Positions 53,650 to 64,000 of a DNA stretch of 64,000 nt are shown in pieces. Origin of the DNA: Gemmobacter caeruleus (GTDB taxonomy: Bacteria; Pseudomonadota; Alphaproteobacteria; Rhodobacterales; Rhodobacteraceae); assembly GCF_008271655.1 (NCBI RefSeq), contig NZ_VKKX01000051.1, forward strand, positions 62,001 to 126,000, given 5' to 3'. Below the pieces are notes generated by a model. It saw only the letters and a program-made list of their open reading frames with translations. It searched no databases and was not told the origin of the DNA. How positions within the stretch are numbered: the first letter of the stretch is position 1; each line of letters starts with the position of its first letter. The position numbers were made by a program, and so were the translations under genes.

Positions 53650-55248
53650 ATGCTGGACAATCGCCCCACCCTTCCGCCCGAAATCGCCCGCCGCCGGACC
53701 TTTGCGATCATCGCACACCCGGATGCCGGCAAGACCACACTCACCGAAAAGTTCCTGCTGTTCGGCGGCGCGATCCAGATGGCCGGCCAGGTCCGCGCCA
53801 AGGGCGAGGCGCGACGCACCCGCTCCGACTTCATGAAACTGGAACAGGATCGCGGCATCTCCGTCTCGGCCTCGGCCATGTCCTTCGATTTCCGGCAATA
53901 TCGCTTCAATCTGGTCGATACGCCCGGCCATAGCGACTTTTCCGAAGACACCTACCGCACCCTGACGGCGGTAGATGCGGCGATCATGGTGATCGACGGC
54001 GCCAAGGGCGTGGAAAGCCAGACCCGCAAGCTGTTCGAGGTCTGCCGCCTGCGCGACCTGCCGATCCTGACCTTCTGCAACAAGATGGACCGCGAGGCCC
54101 GCGACACCTTCGAGATCATCGACGAGATCCAGGAAAACCTGGCCATCGACGTCTCGCCCGCCAGCTGGCCCATCGGCTCGGGCCGCGATTTCCTCGGCTG
54201 CTACGACATCCTGAACGACCGGCTGGAACTGATGGACCGCGCCGATCGCAACCGCGTCGCCGAAAGCCTGGAAATCAAGGGCCTCGACGACCCGAAACTG
54301 GCCGAACATGTGCCCGCCGCGCTGCTTGCCAAACTGCGCGAAGAACTGGAAATGGCGCGCGAATTGCTGCCCGCCTTCGATCGCAAGGCCTTTCTCGAAG
54401 GCCATATGACGCCGATCTGGTTCGGCTCGGCGATCAATTCCTTCGGCGTCAAGGAACTGATGGACGGGATCGGCAATTTCGGCCCCGAACCGCAACCGCA
54501 ACCCACGGCCGGCCGCAAGGTCGGCCCCGAGGAAAGCCCGGTCACCGGCTTTGTGTTCAAGGTGCAGGCCAATATGGACCCCAAGCACCGCGACCGCGTG
54601 GCCTTCCTGCGCCTCGCCTCGGGCCATTTCGAACGCGGCATGAAGCTGACCCATGTCCGCACGGGCAAACCCATGGCGGTGTCGAACCCGGTGCTGTTCC
54701 TTGCCGCCGACCGTGAACTGGCCGAAGAGGCCTGGGCGGGCGACATCATCGGCATCCCCAATCACGGACAGCTCCGCATCGGCGACGCGCTGACCGAGGG
54801 CGAAAAGCTGCGCTTCACCGGCATCCCCTCCTTCGCCCCCGAATTGCTGCAAGGCGTGCGCGCGGGCGACCCGATGAAGGCCAAGCATCTTGAAAAGGCC
54901 CTGATGCAATTCGCCGAGGAAGGCGCCGCCAAGGTGTTCAAACCCATGATCGGCTCGGGCTTCATCGTGGGCGTGGTCGGCGCGCTGCAATTCGACGTGC
55001 TGGCCAGCCGGATCGAACAGGAATACGGCCTGCCCGTCCGCTTTGAACCCAGCCAGTTCAATTCCGCCCGCTGGGTCGCCGGCCCCAAGGCCGAGATGGA
55101 AAAGCTGATCGCGGTCAACAAGGGCCACATGGCCGAGGATCACGACGGCGACGCCGTGTTCCTGACCCGCCTGCAATGGGATATCGACCGCGTCCAGCGC
55201 GACTATCCCGACCTGCGGCTGACCGCCACCAAGGAAATGATGGCCTGA
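53650..55248 (+). CDS. prfC: Peptide chain release factor 3
   Basis: Class II GTPase that recycles RF1/RF2 after termination. 532 residues: G1 AHPDAGKTT (near 23-31), G3 DTPGHSDFSEDTYRTL, G4 NKMD, then the translation-factor domains II and III (SRIEQEYGLPVRFEPSQF). Canonical length. The ATG at 53650 is unambiguous. It is followed by copy 2 of the 63-nt repeat. Confidence 0.95.
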   Translation: MLDNRPTLPPEIARRRTFAIIAHPDAGKTTLTEKFLLFGGAIQMAGQVRAKGEARRTRSDFMKLEQDRGISVSASAMSFDFRQYRFNLVDTPGHSDFSEDTYRTLTAVDAAIMVIDGAKGVESQTRKLFEVCRLRDLPILTFCNKMDREARDTFEIIDEIQENLAIDVSPASWPIGSGRDFLGCYDILNDRLELMDRADRNRVAESLEIKGLDDPKLAEHVPAALLAKLREELEMARELLPAFDRKAFLEGHMTPIWFGSAINSFGVKELMDGIGNFGPEPQPQPTAGRKVGPEESPVTGFVFKVQANMDPKHRDRVAFLRLASGHFERGMKLTHVRTGKPMAVSNPVLFLAADRELAEEAWAGDIIGIPNHGQLRIGDALTEGEKLRFTGIPSFAPELLQGVRAGDPMKAKHLEKALMQFAEEGAAKVFKPMIGSGFIVGVVGALQFDVLASRIEQEYGLPVRFEPSQFNSARWVAGPKAEMEKLIAVNKGHMAEDHDGDAVFLTRLQWDIDRVQRDYPDLRLTATKEMMA

Positions 55249-55262
55249 GGCGGCGCCCGCCT

Positions 55263-55325
55263 CCCCTTCATCTGTTCAAAAATATCCTGCGGGGAGGTCC
55301 GGAGGGGTGCAAAACCCCTCCGGCG
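55263..55325 (-). repeat. 63-nt dispersed repeat, copy 2
   Basis: Reverse complement of the element at 46105-46167, differing at one position (TTCCCG versus TCCCCG after the hairpin). Hairpin stem is CCGGAGGGG / CCCCTCCGG. Here it lies 15 bases after prfC and about 75 before a glycosyltransferase gene, read on the strand opposite to both flanking genes. Confidence 0.85.
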
Positions 55326-55399
55326 TCCGTGCCCCTCGCGCCCCCGCTTGCCCTTCCGGGCGCGCTGCGGTCTAATCCGCACAGGTGACAGGAGGTCCG

Positions 55400-56416
55400 A
55401 TGTCTGCCCCGCTTTCCGGTCCGCGTGCGTTTCTGGTGGGCACCGCCAAGAATGAAGGCCCCCATATCCTCGAATGGGTGGCGCATCACCTGGAACTCGG
55501 CTTCACCGATATCGCGCTTTTCCAGAACGATTCCGATGACCTGACCCCGGAAATCGCCCGCTGTCTGGCCGATCTCGGGGCGATCCAGTATTTCCGCAAC
55601 CCTGCTCGGCGCGGCGCGCATCAAGTCAAGGCCTATACCCGCGCGGCCGACCTGCCCGAATATCAGGCCGCCGATCTGGTCATGGCGCTTGATCTGGACG
55701 AGATGCTGGTGGTCAAGACCGGCGACGGCACCCTGGCCGACCTGATCGCCGCCGCCCCGGATTTCGACCTGATGATGGTGAACTGGCGGCTGTTCGGCCA
55801 TGGCGGGCGCAAGATGCAGGGCTATCAGCTCCAGTCCGAACGCTTTACCATGGCCGATTACGTCATGGCCGATGACGAACATTTCAACGCCTACAAGGCG
55901 CTGTTCCGCCCCGGCCCCTTCAGCCGCCCCGGCATCCACAAGCCGCCCGAGGCAGAGGAACCCTTTGCCGGCCTGCGGGTGGTCAATGGCTCGGGCCTGC
56001 CGCTCGACCGCTATCAGGTGCGCAACTACAACTCCACCGATCCGGGCGGGCAGGCGCTGGCGCAGATCAACCATTACATCGTGCGCGATCTCGACAGTTT
56101 CCTCGTCAAGACGCAGCGCGGCTCGGCGCATAATGACGACCGCGATGTCGGCCTGCGCTACTGGGCGCATCGCAACCGCAATTATGTGGAGGATCTGTCG
56201 ATCACCCGCTTTCTGCCGCGTATCGTCGCGCGGATGCGCGCATTGGACGAGGCCTCGGGCGGGCGGCTGATGCGGCTGCGGCGGCAATCCATCGCGCTGC
56301 ACAAGGAGAAATTCGTGATCCTGATGGACGATCCCGAAATGCGCGCCCTGCGCCGCGATTGCCTGAAATTCGAGGGGCATGTGCCGCTGCTGGGGCCGCT
56401 CAGCGACTATCTCTAG
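55400..56416 (+). CDS. Glycosyltransferase family 2/92-like
   Basis: 338 residues, start at 55400 with AGGAGG 4-5 bases upstream. Opening FLVGTAKNEGPHILEWVAHHLELGF, then the metal-binding DLDEM (VMALDLDEMLVV, DxD-like) and WRLFGHGG are typical of the Glyco_tranf_2_4 family of single-domain sugar transferases, usually for surface polysaccharide or lipid. No helices; cytosolic. No clear partner genes nearby. Confidence 0.82.
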   Translation: MSAPLSGPRAFLVGTAKNEGPHILEWVAHHLELGFTDIALFQNDSDDLTPEIARCLADLGAIQYFRNPARRGAHQVKAYTRAADLPEYQAADLVMALDLDEMLVVKTGDGTLADLIAAAPDFDLMMVNWRLFGHGGRKMQGYQLQSERFTMADYVMADDEHFNAYKALFRPGPFSRPGIHKPPEAEEPFAGLRVVNGSGLPLDRYQVRNYNSTDPGGQALAQINHYIVRDLDSFLVKTQRGSAHNDDRDVGLRYWAHRNRNYVEDLSITRFLPRIVARMRALDEASGGRLMRLRRQSIALHKEKFVILMDDPEMRALRRDCLKFEGHVPLLGPLSDYL

Positions 56417-56564
56417 CCCATTGTTTCCGCGCTGTGACTTGACGCGGGCGCGCATATCCGCTAACGGCCAAAGGCGGCCCGGATGGGCCAAGACGCCGGG
56501 GCGCCCGGAACAGTTGCGTCCCATAGACCCTATCGCGGGCCGATCCCGCCGACACAGGACGCTG

Positions 56565-58172
<1,608 letters not shown>

Positions 58173-58193
58173 TCCGCCCGGTTGCCGCATGAA

Positions 58194-58219
58194 AAAGGGG
58201 CGCCCTCGGGCGCCCCTTT
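58194..58219. terminator. Bidirectional Rho-independent terminator between helicase and rnj
   Basis: Perfect 12-bp stem AAAGGGGCGCCC (58194-58205) and GGGCGCCCCTTT (58208-58219), loop TC. On the plus strand GGTTTTG follows; on the minus strand TTTTTC follows. It serves both the helicase gene (plus, ends 58172) and rnj (minus, ends 58246). Confidence 0.88.
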
Positions 58220-58245
58220 GGTTTTGTGGGGGCGCGGTCGCCCCT

Positions 58246-59925
58246 CTATTCCACCGCCAGACGACTGACCACCACAGTCACCTCGGGTTTCTTGCCGATC
58301 TCCTCCACCGCGACCTGACGCAGGATGCGGCGCAGCGCCTCGTCCAGCTTGTCATCGTCGCGCATGACCTTGGCCGGCGCGCGGTCGAGGAATTCGGTGA
58401 TCTCGGCCTCCATCAGCTCGGCCAGACCCTGCCCGCGCTTGCCGACCTCGGGCAGGCCCATCAGCTCCACCCAGGCCTCGCCCAGCGGCGCATCTTCCTC
58501 GTCCAGGATGACGTTCACCATGGCATGACCGTTCAGCGCCATGCGGATCCGGTCGCGGATCACCCCGTCCATCGCGCCGATCAGCACCGACCCGTCCAGA
58601 TACAGCCGCCCGGTCTCGATATATTCGGCCACTTCCGGCACATCGCCGGTCAGGTCGATCATCATGCCATTGGTCGCGATCTCGCCCGGAATGCCGCGCG
58701 CCTCGCCCAGCTTCACATGCTCGCGCAGGTGGCGGTGTTCGCCATGCATCGGGATCAGCATCTGCGGCCGCAAGACCTGGTGCATCAGCTCCAGATCCGG
58801 GCGGTTGGCATGGCCCGAGACGTGATAGCGCCCGCCGGTATCATCGACCACATCCACGCCCATTTCCGAAAAGGCGTTCATGATGCGCAGCACATCGCGT
58901 TCATTGCCCGGAATGGTCTTGGACGAGAACAGGAACAGATCGCCCTCTTTCAGCTCCAGCCCGAGATACTTGCCACGGCTGAGCTGCGCGGTGGCGGCGC
59001 GGCGTTCACCCTGGCTGCCGGTCACGATCAGCATCAGATTCTGGCGCGAAACCTCGGCCGCCTGTTCCGACGGGATGACATTCGGGAAATCGGTCAGCAC
59101 GCCGGTTTCCTGCGCCACCTTGACCATGCGCTGCATCGCGCGGCCCAAGAGGCAGACCGACCGCCCCGCCGCGCGCCCCGCCTCGGCCAGCGTCTTGAGC
59201 CGCGCCACGTTGGAGGCAAAGGTCGTCGCCACCACCATGCCGCCGGCATTGGCGATCAGCCCGTGGATCGGGTCGGCCAAGGTCGCCTCGGACCGGCCGG
59301 GATGGGGCGAAAAGACATTGGTCGAATCGCACATCAGCGCCTTGATCGGCGTCTCGTCGGCAATGGCGCGGAAGGCGGCCTCATCCCAGCCCTCGCCGAC
59401 GATCGGGGTCGGGTCCAGCTTGAAATCGCCCGAATGCAGGATGCGACCGGCCGGCGTGTCGATAATCAGCGCCGAGCTTTCGGGGATCGAATGCGCCAGC
59501 GGCACGAATTGCACCCGGAACGGCCCGGCCTCGACCACGGTGGGCCGCGGCTCGACCGTGTGGATCACATCGGTCGGATGGCCCTGTTCCTCGAATTTCA
59601 GGCGACCAATGGCGGCGGTAAAGCGCCGGGCATAGACCCGTTTTTTCAGCTTGGGCCACAGATGGCCAAGCGCGCCGATGTGATCCTCATGCGCATGGGT
59701 GATGAAGATCGCCTCGATCCGGTCGGCCCGCGCCTCCAGCCAGGAGATATCGGCCATGATCAGATCGACGCCCGGCGTGGTGTCCATGTCGGCAAAGGTC
59801 ACGCCCAGATCGACCACGATCAACCGCTCGCGATCCTCGGGGCCGTAGCCATAGACATAGGTGTTCATCCCGATCTCGCCGGCACCCCCCAGGGGCAGAT
59901 AGATCAGGCGGTTCTTCACGCTCAT
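58246..59925 (-). CDS. rnj: Ribonuclease J
   Basis: 5'-3' exo- and endoribonuclease of the metallo-beta-lactamase / beta-CASP family. 559 residues with the zinc motif H77-A-H79-E-D81-H82, then HSGDFKLDP (third zinc His) and the beta-CASP MHGEHRHLREHV segment. Canonical for the alphaproteobacterial enzyme. ATGA overlap with coaX. It ends the nuo-birA-coaX-rnj cluster. Confidence 0.94.
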   Translation of the reverse strand: MSVKNRLIYLPLGGAGEIGMNTYVYGYGPEDRERLIVVDLGVTFADMDTTPGVDLIMADISWLEARADRIEAIFITHAHEDHIGALGHLWPKLKKRVYARRFTAAIGRLKFEEQGHPTDVIHTVEPRPTVVEAGPFRVQFVPLAHSIPESSALIIDTPAGRILHSGDFKLDPTPIVGEGWDEAAFRAIADETPIKALMCDSTNVFSPHPGRSEATLADPIHGLIANAGGMVVATTFASNVARLKTLAEAGRAAGRSVCLLGRAMQRMVKVAQETGVLTDFPNVIPSEQAAEVSRQNLMLIVTGSQGERRAATAQLSRGKYLGLELKEGDLFLFSSKTIPGNERDVLRIMNAFSEMGVDVVDDTGGRYHVSGHANRPDLELMHQVLRPQMLIPMHGEHRHLREHVKLGEARGIPGEIATNGMMIDLTGDVPEVAEYIETGRLYLDGSVLIGAMDGVIRDRIRMALNGHAMVNVILDEEDAPLGEAWVELMGLPEVGKRGQGLAELMEAEITEFLDRAPAKVMRDDDKLDEALRRILRQVAVEEIGKKPEVTVVVSRLAVE

Positions 59926-60701
59926 GCGGTTTCCAGTTCCTTGTTGTAGCGGTGGATCAGGACAAGACCATGCATGGTCAGATCGTCCTCCACCGAGTCA
60001 AATAGATCGGTTCCCTGCTGGAACAATGGGGCAAGGCCCCCGGTCGCGATGACCTTCATCGGGCTTTCGCGCTCGGCCCGGATCTGCCGCACGATGCCTT
60101 CGACGAGGCCGATATATCCCCAATACACCCCGGCCTGCATACAGGCCACCGTATTTGTGCCGATGGCGCTGGCGGGGCGGGCAATGTCGATATGCGGCAG
60201 CGCCGCTGCCGCCATATGCAGCGCCTCAAGGCTCAGGTTCACGCCCGGCGCGATGACGCCGCCGATATAGGCGCCATCGACATCGACCACGTCAAAGGTG
60301 GTCGCGGTGCCGAAATCCACCACCACCAGATTGCCGCCATGGCGATCAAAGCCCGCCACGGTATTGACCAGCCGGTCGGGGCCGACCGTGGTGCCCTGAT
60401 CGACGCGCGGCGCCACCGGCAATTCGCAGCCCGGCTTGCCCACCACATAGGGCCGGCAATCGAAATAGCGGTTGCACAGGACGCGCAGGTTGAACACCAC
60501 CCGCGGCACGGTCGAGGAGATGATCGCCTCGGTAATCGTCGTATCCAGCTTTTTCAGCACCATGAGCGATTGCAGCCAGACGTAATATTCGTCCGCCGTG
60601 CGCTTGTGATCGGTAGCGATACGCCAGGTGGCGATGAAACGCGCGCCGTCCCAGATGGAAAAGACCGTGTTGGTATTGCCGCAATCAATGGCCAGCAGCA
60701 T
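59922..60701 (-). CDS. coaX: Type III pantothenate kinase
   Basis: Phosphorylates pantothenate in CoA synthesis; ASKHA fold. 259 residues with the N-terminal LLAIDCGNTNTVFSIWDG, VVVDFGTATTFDVVDVDGAYIGG (about 128-150, with the catalytic Asp of the family in the first segment) and GPDRLVNTVAG. It shares the rnj ATGA and is 12 bases downstream of birA. Not to be confused with CoaA. Confidence 0.94.
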   Translation of the reverse strand: MLLAIDCGNTNTVFSIWDGARFIATWRIATDHKRTADEYYVWLQSLMVLKKLDTTITEAIISSTVPRVVFNLRVLCNRYFDCRPYVVGKPGCELPVAPRVDQGTTVGPDRLVNTVAGFDRHGGNLVVVDFGTATTFDVVDVDGAYIGGVIAPGVNLSLEALHMAAAALPHIDIARPASAIGTNTVACMQAGVYWGYIGLVEGIVRQIRAERESPMKVIATGGLAPLFQQGTDLFDSVEDDLTMHGLVLIHRYNKELETA

Positions 60702-60713
60702 GGGCGCCCCCCC

Positions 60714-61472
60714 TCAGAAGAACACATCGGCGGCGGGGATCGCCTCGCGCCGTCCGTCGATATTCAGCACCAGCGCGCCGCTGGCGTCGATGGTCTCGAA
60801 CCGGCCGCGCCTTTCGGTCTGGCCGGTGCGGGCGCGGATCACCTCGCCCAGACGGGCGGCATGGTCGAGCCAGGCGGCACGGATCGGCGCAAAGCCCCCA
60901 GTTTCCAGCACCCCCTGCCAATGGGCAAAAGCGGCGGCAAGATGGGTCAGGAACCGCTCGGGCGCGATGCGCAGCCCGGTCTCTGCCAGCAGGCTGACCG
61001 GCGGCACCGCGCCCGGCTCCACCGCCTCGACCGGCGGGGCGCCGATCAGGTTGACGCCGATCCCGATCACCAGATGGCTGACCCGGCCCGCAACACCGCT
61101 GCTTTCCAGCAGGATCCCCGCCAGCTTGCCGCCATTCAGCAGCACGTCATTGGGCCATTTCAGGCTGAACGCCGCCGGCAGATCGGTCAGCGCCACACAG
61201 GCATCGCGCAGCGCGAGCGCGGCGACAAAGCTGTAAAGCGCGACCTGATCGGCCGGGCCTTCGGGGCGCAGGATCAGGCTGCCATAGAAATTGCCGCGCG
61301 GGCTGATCCAGGGCCGGCCGCGCCGCCCCCGCCCCGCGGTCTGTTCCCCCGCAATGACCCACGCCGGACCTGTCAGGCCCGGCGCGAGGGAAATCGCATG
61401 CGCATTGGTGCTGTCCACCCGGTCGAGGACGTGGCGCGCCACGCCCTCGGGCCAAAGCGGGTCAGCGGACAA
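60714..61472 (-). CDS. birA: Biotin-[acetyl-CoA-carboxylase] ligase
   Basis: Attaches biotin to the BCCP subunit. 252 residues without a DNA-binding domain, so it is a monofunctional ligase, not a repressor. [21 protein letters not shown] is the biotinyl-AMP loop; [19 protein letters not shown] follows. A TTG at 61472 is the first suitable start, 11 bases inside nuoN, with weak ribosome site; a GTG at 61442 is the alternative. Confidence 0.9.
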   Translation of the reverse strand: MSADPLWPEGVARHVLDRVDSTNAHAISLAPGLTGPAWVIAGEQTAGRGRRGRPWISPRGNFYGSLILRPEGPADQVALYSFVAALALRDACVALTDLPAAFSLKWPNDVLLNGGKLAGILLESSGVAGRVSHLVIGIGVNLIGAPPVEAVEPGAVPPVSLLAETGLRIAPERFLTHLAAAFAHWQGVLETGGFAPIRAAWLDHAARLGEVIRARTGQTERRGRFETIDASGALVLNIDGRREAIPAADVFF

Positions 61473-62898
61473 GGGCTTCGGCCGCCACGGCTGCGGCGGG
61501 GTCGATGCCCAGCAGGTTCACCGCGCCCAGCACCATGATCACCGCAACGCCCACCAGCGCCACCCATTGCGCCGGGCTCATCCGGCTTTCCAGTCCTTCG
61601 GATTCCTGACCGAAATACATGAAATAGACGATGCGCAGATAGTAGAAGGCACCGATGACCGAGGCCACGGCCCCGGCAATCGCCAGCCAGCCCAGCCCGG
61701 CATCCAGCGCGGCCTTCAGCACATAGAACTTGCCGAAAAAGCCCACCATCGGCGGCACGCCCGCGAGGCTGAACATCAGGACCAGAAGCGCCAGCGCCTT
61801 GAGCGGCTCACGCTTGGAGAACATGTTGAGCGACGCGATATCCGACACCGGCTGGCCATCGCGTTCCATCGACAGGATGAAGGCGAAGGTGCCGATATTC
61901 ATCGTGACGTAGATCGCCATGTAGACCAGCATCGACTGCACGCCAAGCGCGGTGCCCGCCGCCAGACCCATCAGGGCATAGCCCATATGGGCGATGGAGG
62001 AATAGGCCATCAGGCGCTTGATGTCGCGCTGCCCGATCGCGGCAATGGCGCCGATGAACATCGACAGCACCGCCAGAACGGCGATCACCTGGCTCCAGTC
62101 GCCCGGGATTGCGCCAAAGGCGTCATGCGCCAGCCGCGCGAACAGCCCCATCGCGGCCACCTTGGGCGCGGTCGCGAAGAAAGCCGTCACCGGCGTCGGC
62201 GACCCTTCATAGACATCCGGCGTCCACATGTGGAAGGGCGCCGCCGAAACCTTGAACGCCAGGCCCGAAAGCATGAAGACCAGCCCGAACAGCAGGCCCA
62301 GCGGCGCGCCATGATGCAGCGTGGACAGGATGCCCGAGAACAGCGTGGTGCCGGCATAGCCATAGGTCAGCGAGGCGCCATACAGCAGCAGCCCCGAGGA
62401 CATCGACCCCAGAACGAAATATTTCAGCCCCGCCTCGGTCGATTTCGCGCTGTCGCGGCGGAACGAGGCCACGACGTAAAGCGCGAGCGATTGCAGCTCC
62501 AGCCCGACATAGAGCGCCATCAGATCGCCCGCGGAAACCATCATCATCATGCCGACAACCGACAGCGTGATGAGGATCGGGTATTCAAACCGCGCCAGCC
62601 CGCGCCGCACCAGGTAATCGAGGCTGATCACCAGAACCGCCGCCGCCGACAGAAGGATGGTCACCTTGGCATAGCGCGCAAAGGGGTCATCGTTGAACAG
62701 CCCGCCAAAGGCGGTCCGCTCGCCCTCGCCATTCACGCCGATCCAGAAGGCCAGCACCACGAACAGCGCGGCGGTGGCCCAGGTGAGCGCCCCGGTCAGC
62801 TTGTCCTTGCCGGTATAGACGCCGAACAGCAGCGCCGCCATGGCATAGACGGCCAGCAGAACCTCGGGCAGGACGATGTTGAAATCAGTGCCGGTCAT
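61462..62898 (-). CDS. nuoN: NADH-quinone oxidoreductase subunit N
   Basis: Antiporter-like membrane subunit of complex I, 478 aa with about 14 helices. It has the conserved Glu/Lys segments in [20 protein letters not shown] and [18 protein letters not shown], the broken-helix [31 protein letters not shown] and the second broken helix [21 protein letters not shown]. Follows nuoM by 12 bases and overlaps birA by 11. Confidence 0.96.
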   Translation of the reverse strand: MTGTDFNIVLPEVLLAVYAMAALLFGVYTGKDKLTGALTWATAALFVVLAFWIGVNGEGERTAFGGLFNDDPFARYAKVTILLSAAAVLVISLDYLVRRGLARFEYPILITLSVVGMMMMVSAGDLMALYVGLELQSLALYVVASFRRDSAKSTEAGLKYFVLGSMSSGLLLYGASLTYGYAGTTLFSGILSTLHHGAPLGLLFGLVFMLSGLAFKVSAAPFHMWTPDVYEGSPTPVTAFFATAPKVAAMGLFARLAHDAFGAIPGDWSQVIAVLAVLSMFIGAIAAIGQRDIKRLMAYSSIAHMGYALMGLAAGTALGVQSMLVYMAIYVTMNIGTFAFILSMERDGQPVSDIASLNMFSKREPLKALALLVLMFSLAGVPPMVGFFGKFYVLKAALDAGLGWLAIAGAVASVIGAFYYLRIVYFMYFGQESEGLESRMSPAQWVALVGVAVIMVLGAVNLLGIDPAAAVAAEALVR

Positions 62899-62910
62899 GG
62901 CTCTGGCCCC

Positions 62911-64000
62911 TCAATGCGAGGCCGCTTCGGCCATGTCGGCAACGACAGGCAGCGCGGCTTTGTAGTTGGTCACAAGCGTTTCCACCGACGGGCCGATGAT
63001 ATCGGTCACCAGCGACGGATAGACTCCAAGAAGCAGGGTCATCACCACCAGCGGCGCAAAGATCGCCCGCTCCCGCGTGGTCATGTCGGTGATGGATTTC
63101 AGCGCCTCCTTGATGAGGTCGCCGAACACCACCCGGCGATATAGCCAGAGCGCATAGGCCGCCGAGAAGATCACCCCCGACGTCGCCACCGCGGCCACCC
63201 AGGTATTGACCTGGAAGATGCCCATCAGCGTCAGGAATTCCCCGATGAAGCCCGAGGTGCCCGGCAGGCCGACATTGGCCATGGTAAAGAACATGAAGAC
63301 CAGCGCATAGGCCGGCATGCGGATGACAAGCCCGCCATAGGCGTCGATCTCGCGCGTGTGCATCCGGTCATAGATCACGCCGACGCAAAGGAACAGCGCG
63401 CCCGAGATGAAACCGTGCGACAGCATCTGGAAGATGGCGCCGTCGATGCCCTGCTGGTTCGCGGCAAAGATGCCCATGGTGACATAGCCCATATGCGCGA
63501 CCGAGGAATAGGCGATCAGCTTCTTCATGTCGCTCTGCGCCAGCGCCACCAGCGAGGTATAGACGATGGCGATGGCCGACATCCACAGCACGAGGCCCGA
63601 CATCGCATCGGCCCCCACCGGGAACATCGGCAGCGAGAAGCGCAGGAAGCCATAGCCCCCCATCTTCAGCAGGATCGCCGCCAGCACCACCGACCCGGCG
63701 GTCGGCGCCTGAACGTGGGCATCGGGCAGCCAGGTATGCACCGGCCACATCGGCATCTTCACCGCGAAGCTGGCAAAGAAGGCCAGGAAAAGCAGCGTCT
63801 GCATGCCGCCGACGATCTGGAACCCGCCCAGCGACAGCGTGTCAGAGGCGAAGGTATGGTTCATCAGCGAGGGGATGTCGGTCGTGCCGGCATCCACATA
63901 CATGAAGATCATCGCCACCAGCATCAGCACCGAGCCGAGGAAGGTATAGAGAAAGAACTTGAACGCCGCATAGATGCGTTCCTTGCCGCCCCAGATGCCG
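62911..64000 (-). CDS. nuoM: NADH-quinone oxidoreductase subunit M (C-terminal part, cut by window end)
   Basis: Antiporter-like proton-pumping subunit of complex I. The last ~362 residues lie in the window and the frame stays open to base 64000, where it reads [19 protein letters not shown]. Conserved [23 protein letters not shown] (TM7 with the broken helix and Lys) and [16 protein letters not shown] are present. The N-terminus is beyond the window. It starts the nuoM-nuoN-birA-coaX-rnj run; nuoL is presumably upstream. Confidence 0.96.
   Translation of the reverse strand, partial: GIWGGKERIYAAFKFFLYTFLGSVLMLVAMIFMYVDAGTTDIPSLMNHTFASDTLSLGGFQIVGGMQTLLFLAFFASFAVKMPMWPVHTWLPDAHVQAPTAGSVVLAAILLKMGGYGFLRFSLPMFPVGADAMSGLVLWMSAIAIVYTSLVALAQSDMKKLIAYSSVAHMGYVTMGIFAANQQGIDGAIFQMLSHGFISGALFLCVGVIYDRMHTREIDAYGGLVIRMPAYALVFMFFTMANVGLPGTSGFIGEFLTLMGIFQVNTWVAAVATSGVIFSAAYALWLYRRVVFGDLIKEALKSITDMTTRERAIFAPLVVMTLLLGVYPSLVTDIIGPSVETLVTNYKAALPVVADMAEAASH

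Overview
This is a GC-rich, densely coding alphaproteobacterial chromosome segment. Gene content and local order point to the Rhodobacteraceae, most like Paracoccus or a close relative: nuoM-nuoN-birA-coaX-rnj, surE-pcm-nlpD, soxBDAG, tatABC, glpD-glpSTPQUV-glpK, small Hint-domain and RTX proteins. The genus is inference; there is no rRNA or other marker in the window. I saw no convincing tRNA, rRNA, CRISPR array, prophage or complete insertion sequence.

Layout. 1-3.8 kb (minus): frr-uppS-cdsA-dxr (ribosome recycling, undecaprenyl, phospholipid and isoprenoid synthesis), separated from its usual neighbour pyrH (3.8-4.6 kb) by a plus-strand RTX-type gene. 4.7-6.6 kb (plus): miaA and an AraC-type regulator. 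6.6-10.2 kb (minus): yfgM-bamB-der, the outer-membrane-assembly and ribosome-GTPase cluster. 10.4-14.9 kb: a membrane-anchored RTX protein, an Atm1-type ABC exporter divergent from a cysteine-rich ArsR regulator, and a LysM protein. 14.9-17.6 kb: LOG hydrolase, RarD, Fe-type superoxide dismutase and a secreted protein. 17.6-22.8 kb (minus): heterotetrameric sarcosine oxidase soxBDAG. 23.1-25.0 kb (plus): ccmI-ruvX-DUF1289. 25.0-28.9 kb: a PhyH-like dioxygenase with a TauE/SafE exporter, a Bcr/CflA efflux pump and dusA.

28.95-33.75 kb looks accessory: an eroded non-coding stretch, then a TetR / HlyD / FtsX-like permease / ATPase / membrane-protein module, then a frameshifted gene remnant. 33.7-43.0 kb (minus) is a complete glycerol uptake and catabolism operon (glpD, ABC transporter glpSTPQUV, glpK) with a strong inverted repeat upstream of glpD that is a good candidate GlpR operator. 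43.3-46.1 kb (plus) is surE-pcm-nlpD. 46.2-48.7 kb (minus) is tatABC plus a DUF815 ATPase. 48.8-53.6 kb carries a WYL-type regulator with a small monooxygenase-like protein, an ABC ATPase, an SDR of the subgroup without the catalytic Tyr, a Hint-domain protein and a secreted protein. 53.6-58.2 kb (plus) has prfC, a glycosyltransferase and a DEAD-box helicase with a long charged tail. 58.2-64 kb (minus) is nuoM (cut by the window end)-nuoN-birA-coaX-rnj.

The most interesting signals are between genes: a 63-nt element present twice in opposite orientation 9 kb apart with one mismatch; a family of 3-nt-loop palindromes with compensatory base changes; two Rho-independent terminators placed directly against the start of the next gene, one of which lends that gene its Shine-Dalgarno; and several gene-proximal inverted repeats that pair with identifiable regulators (ArsR, TetR, WYL, probable GlpR). 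I found no clear new defence or biosynthetic system.
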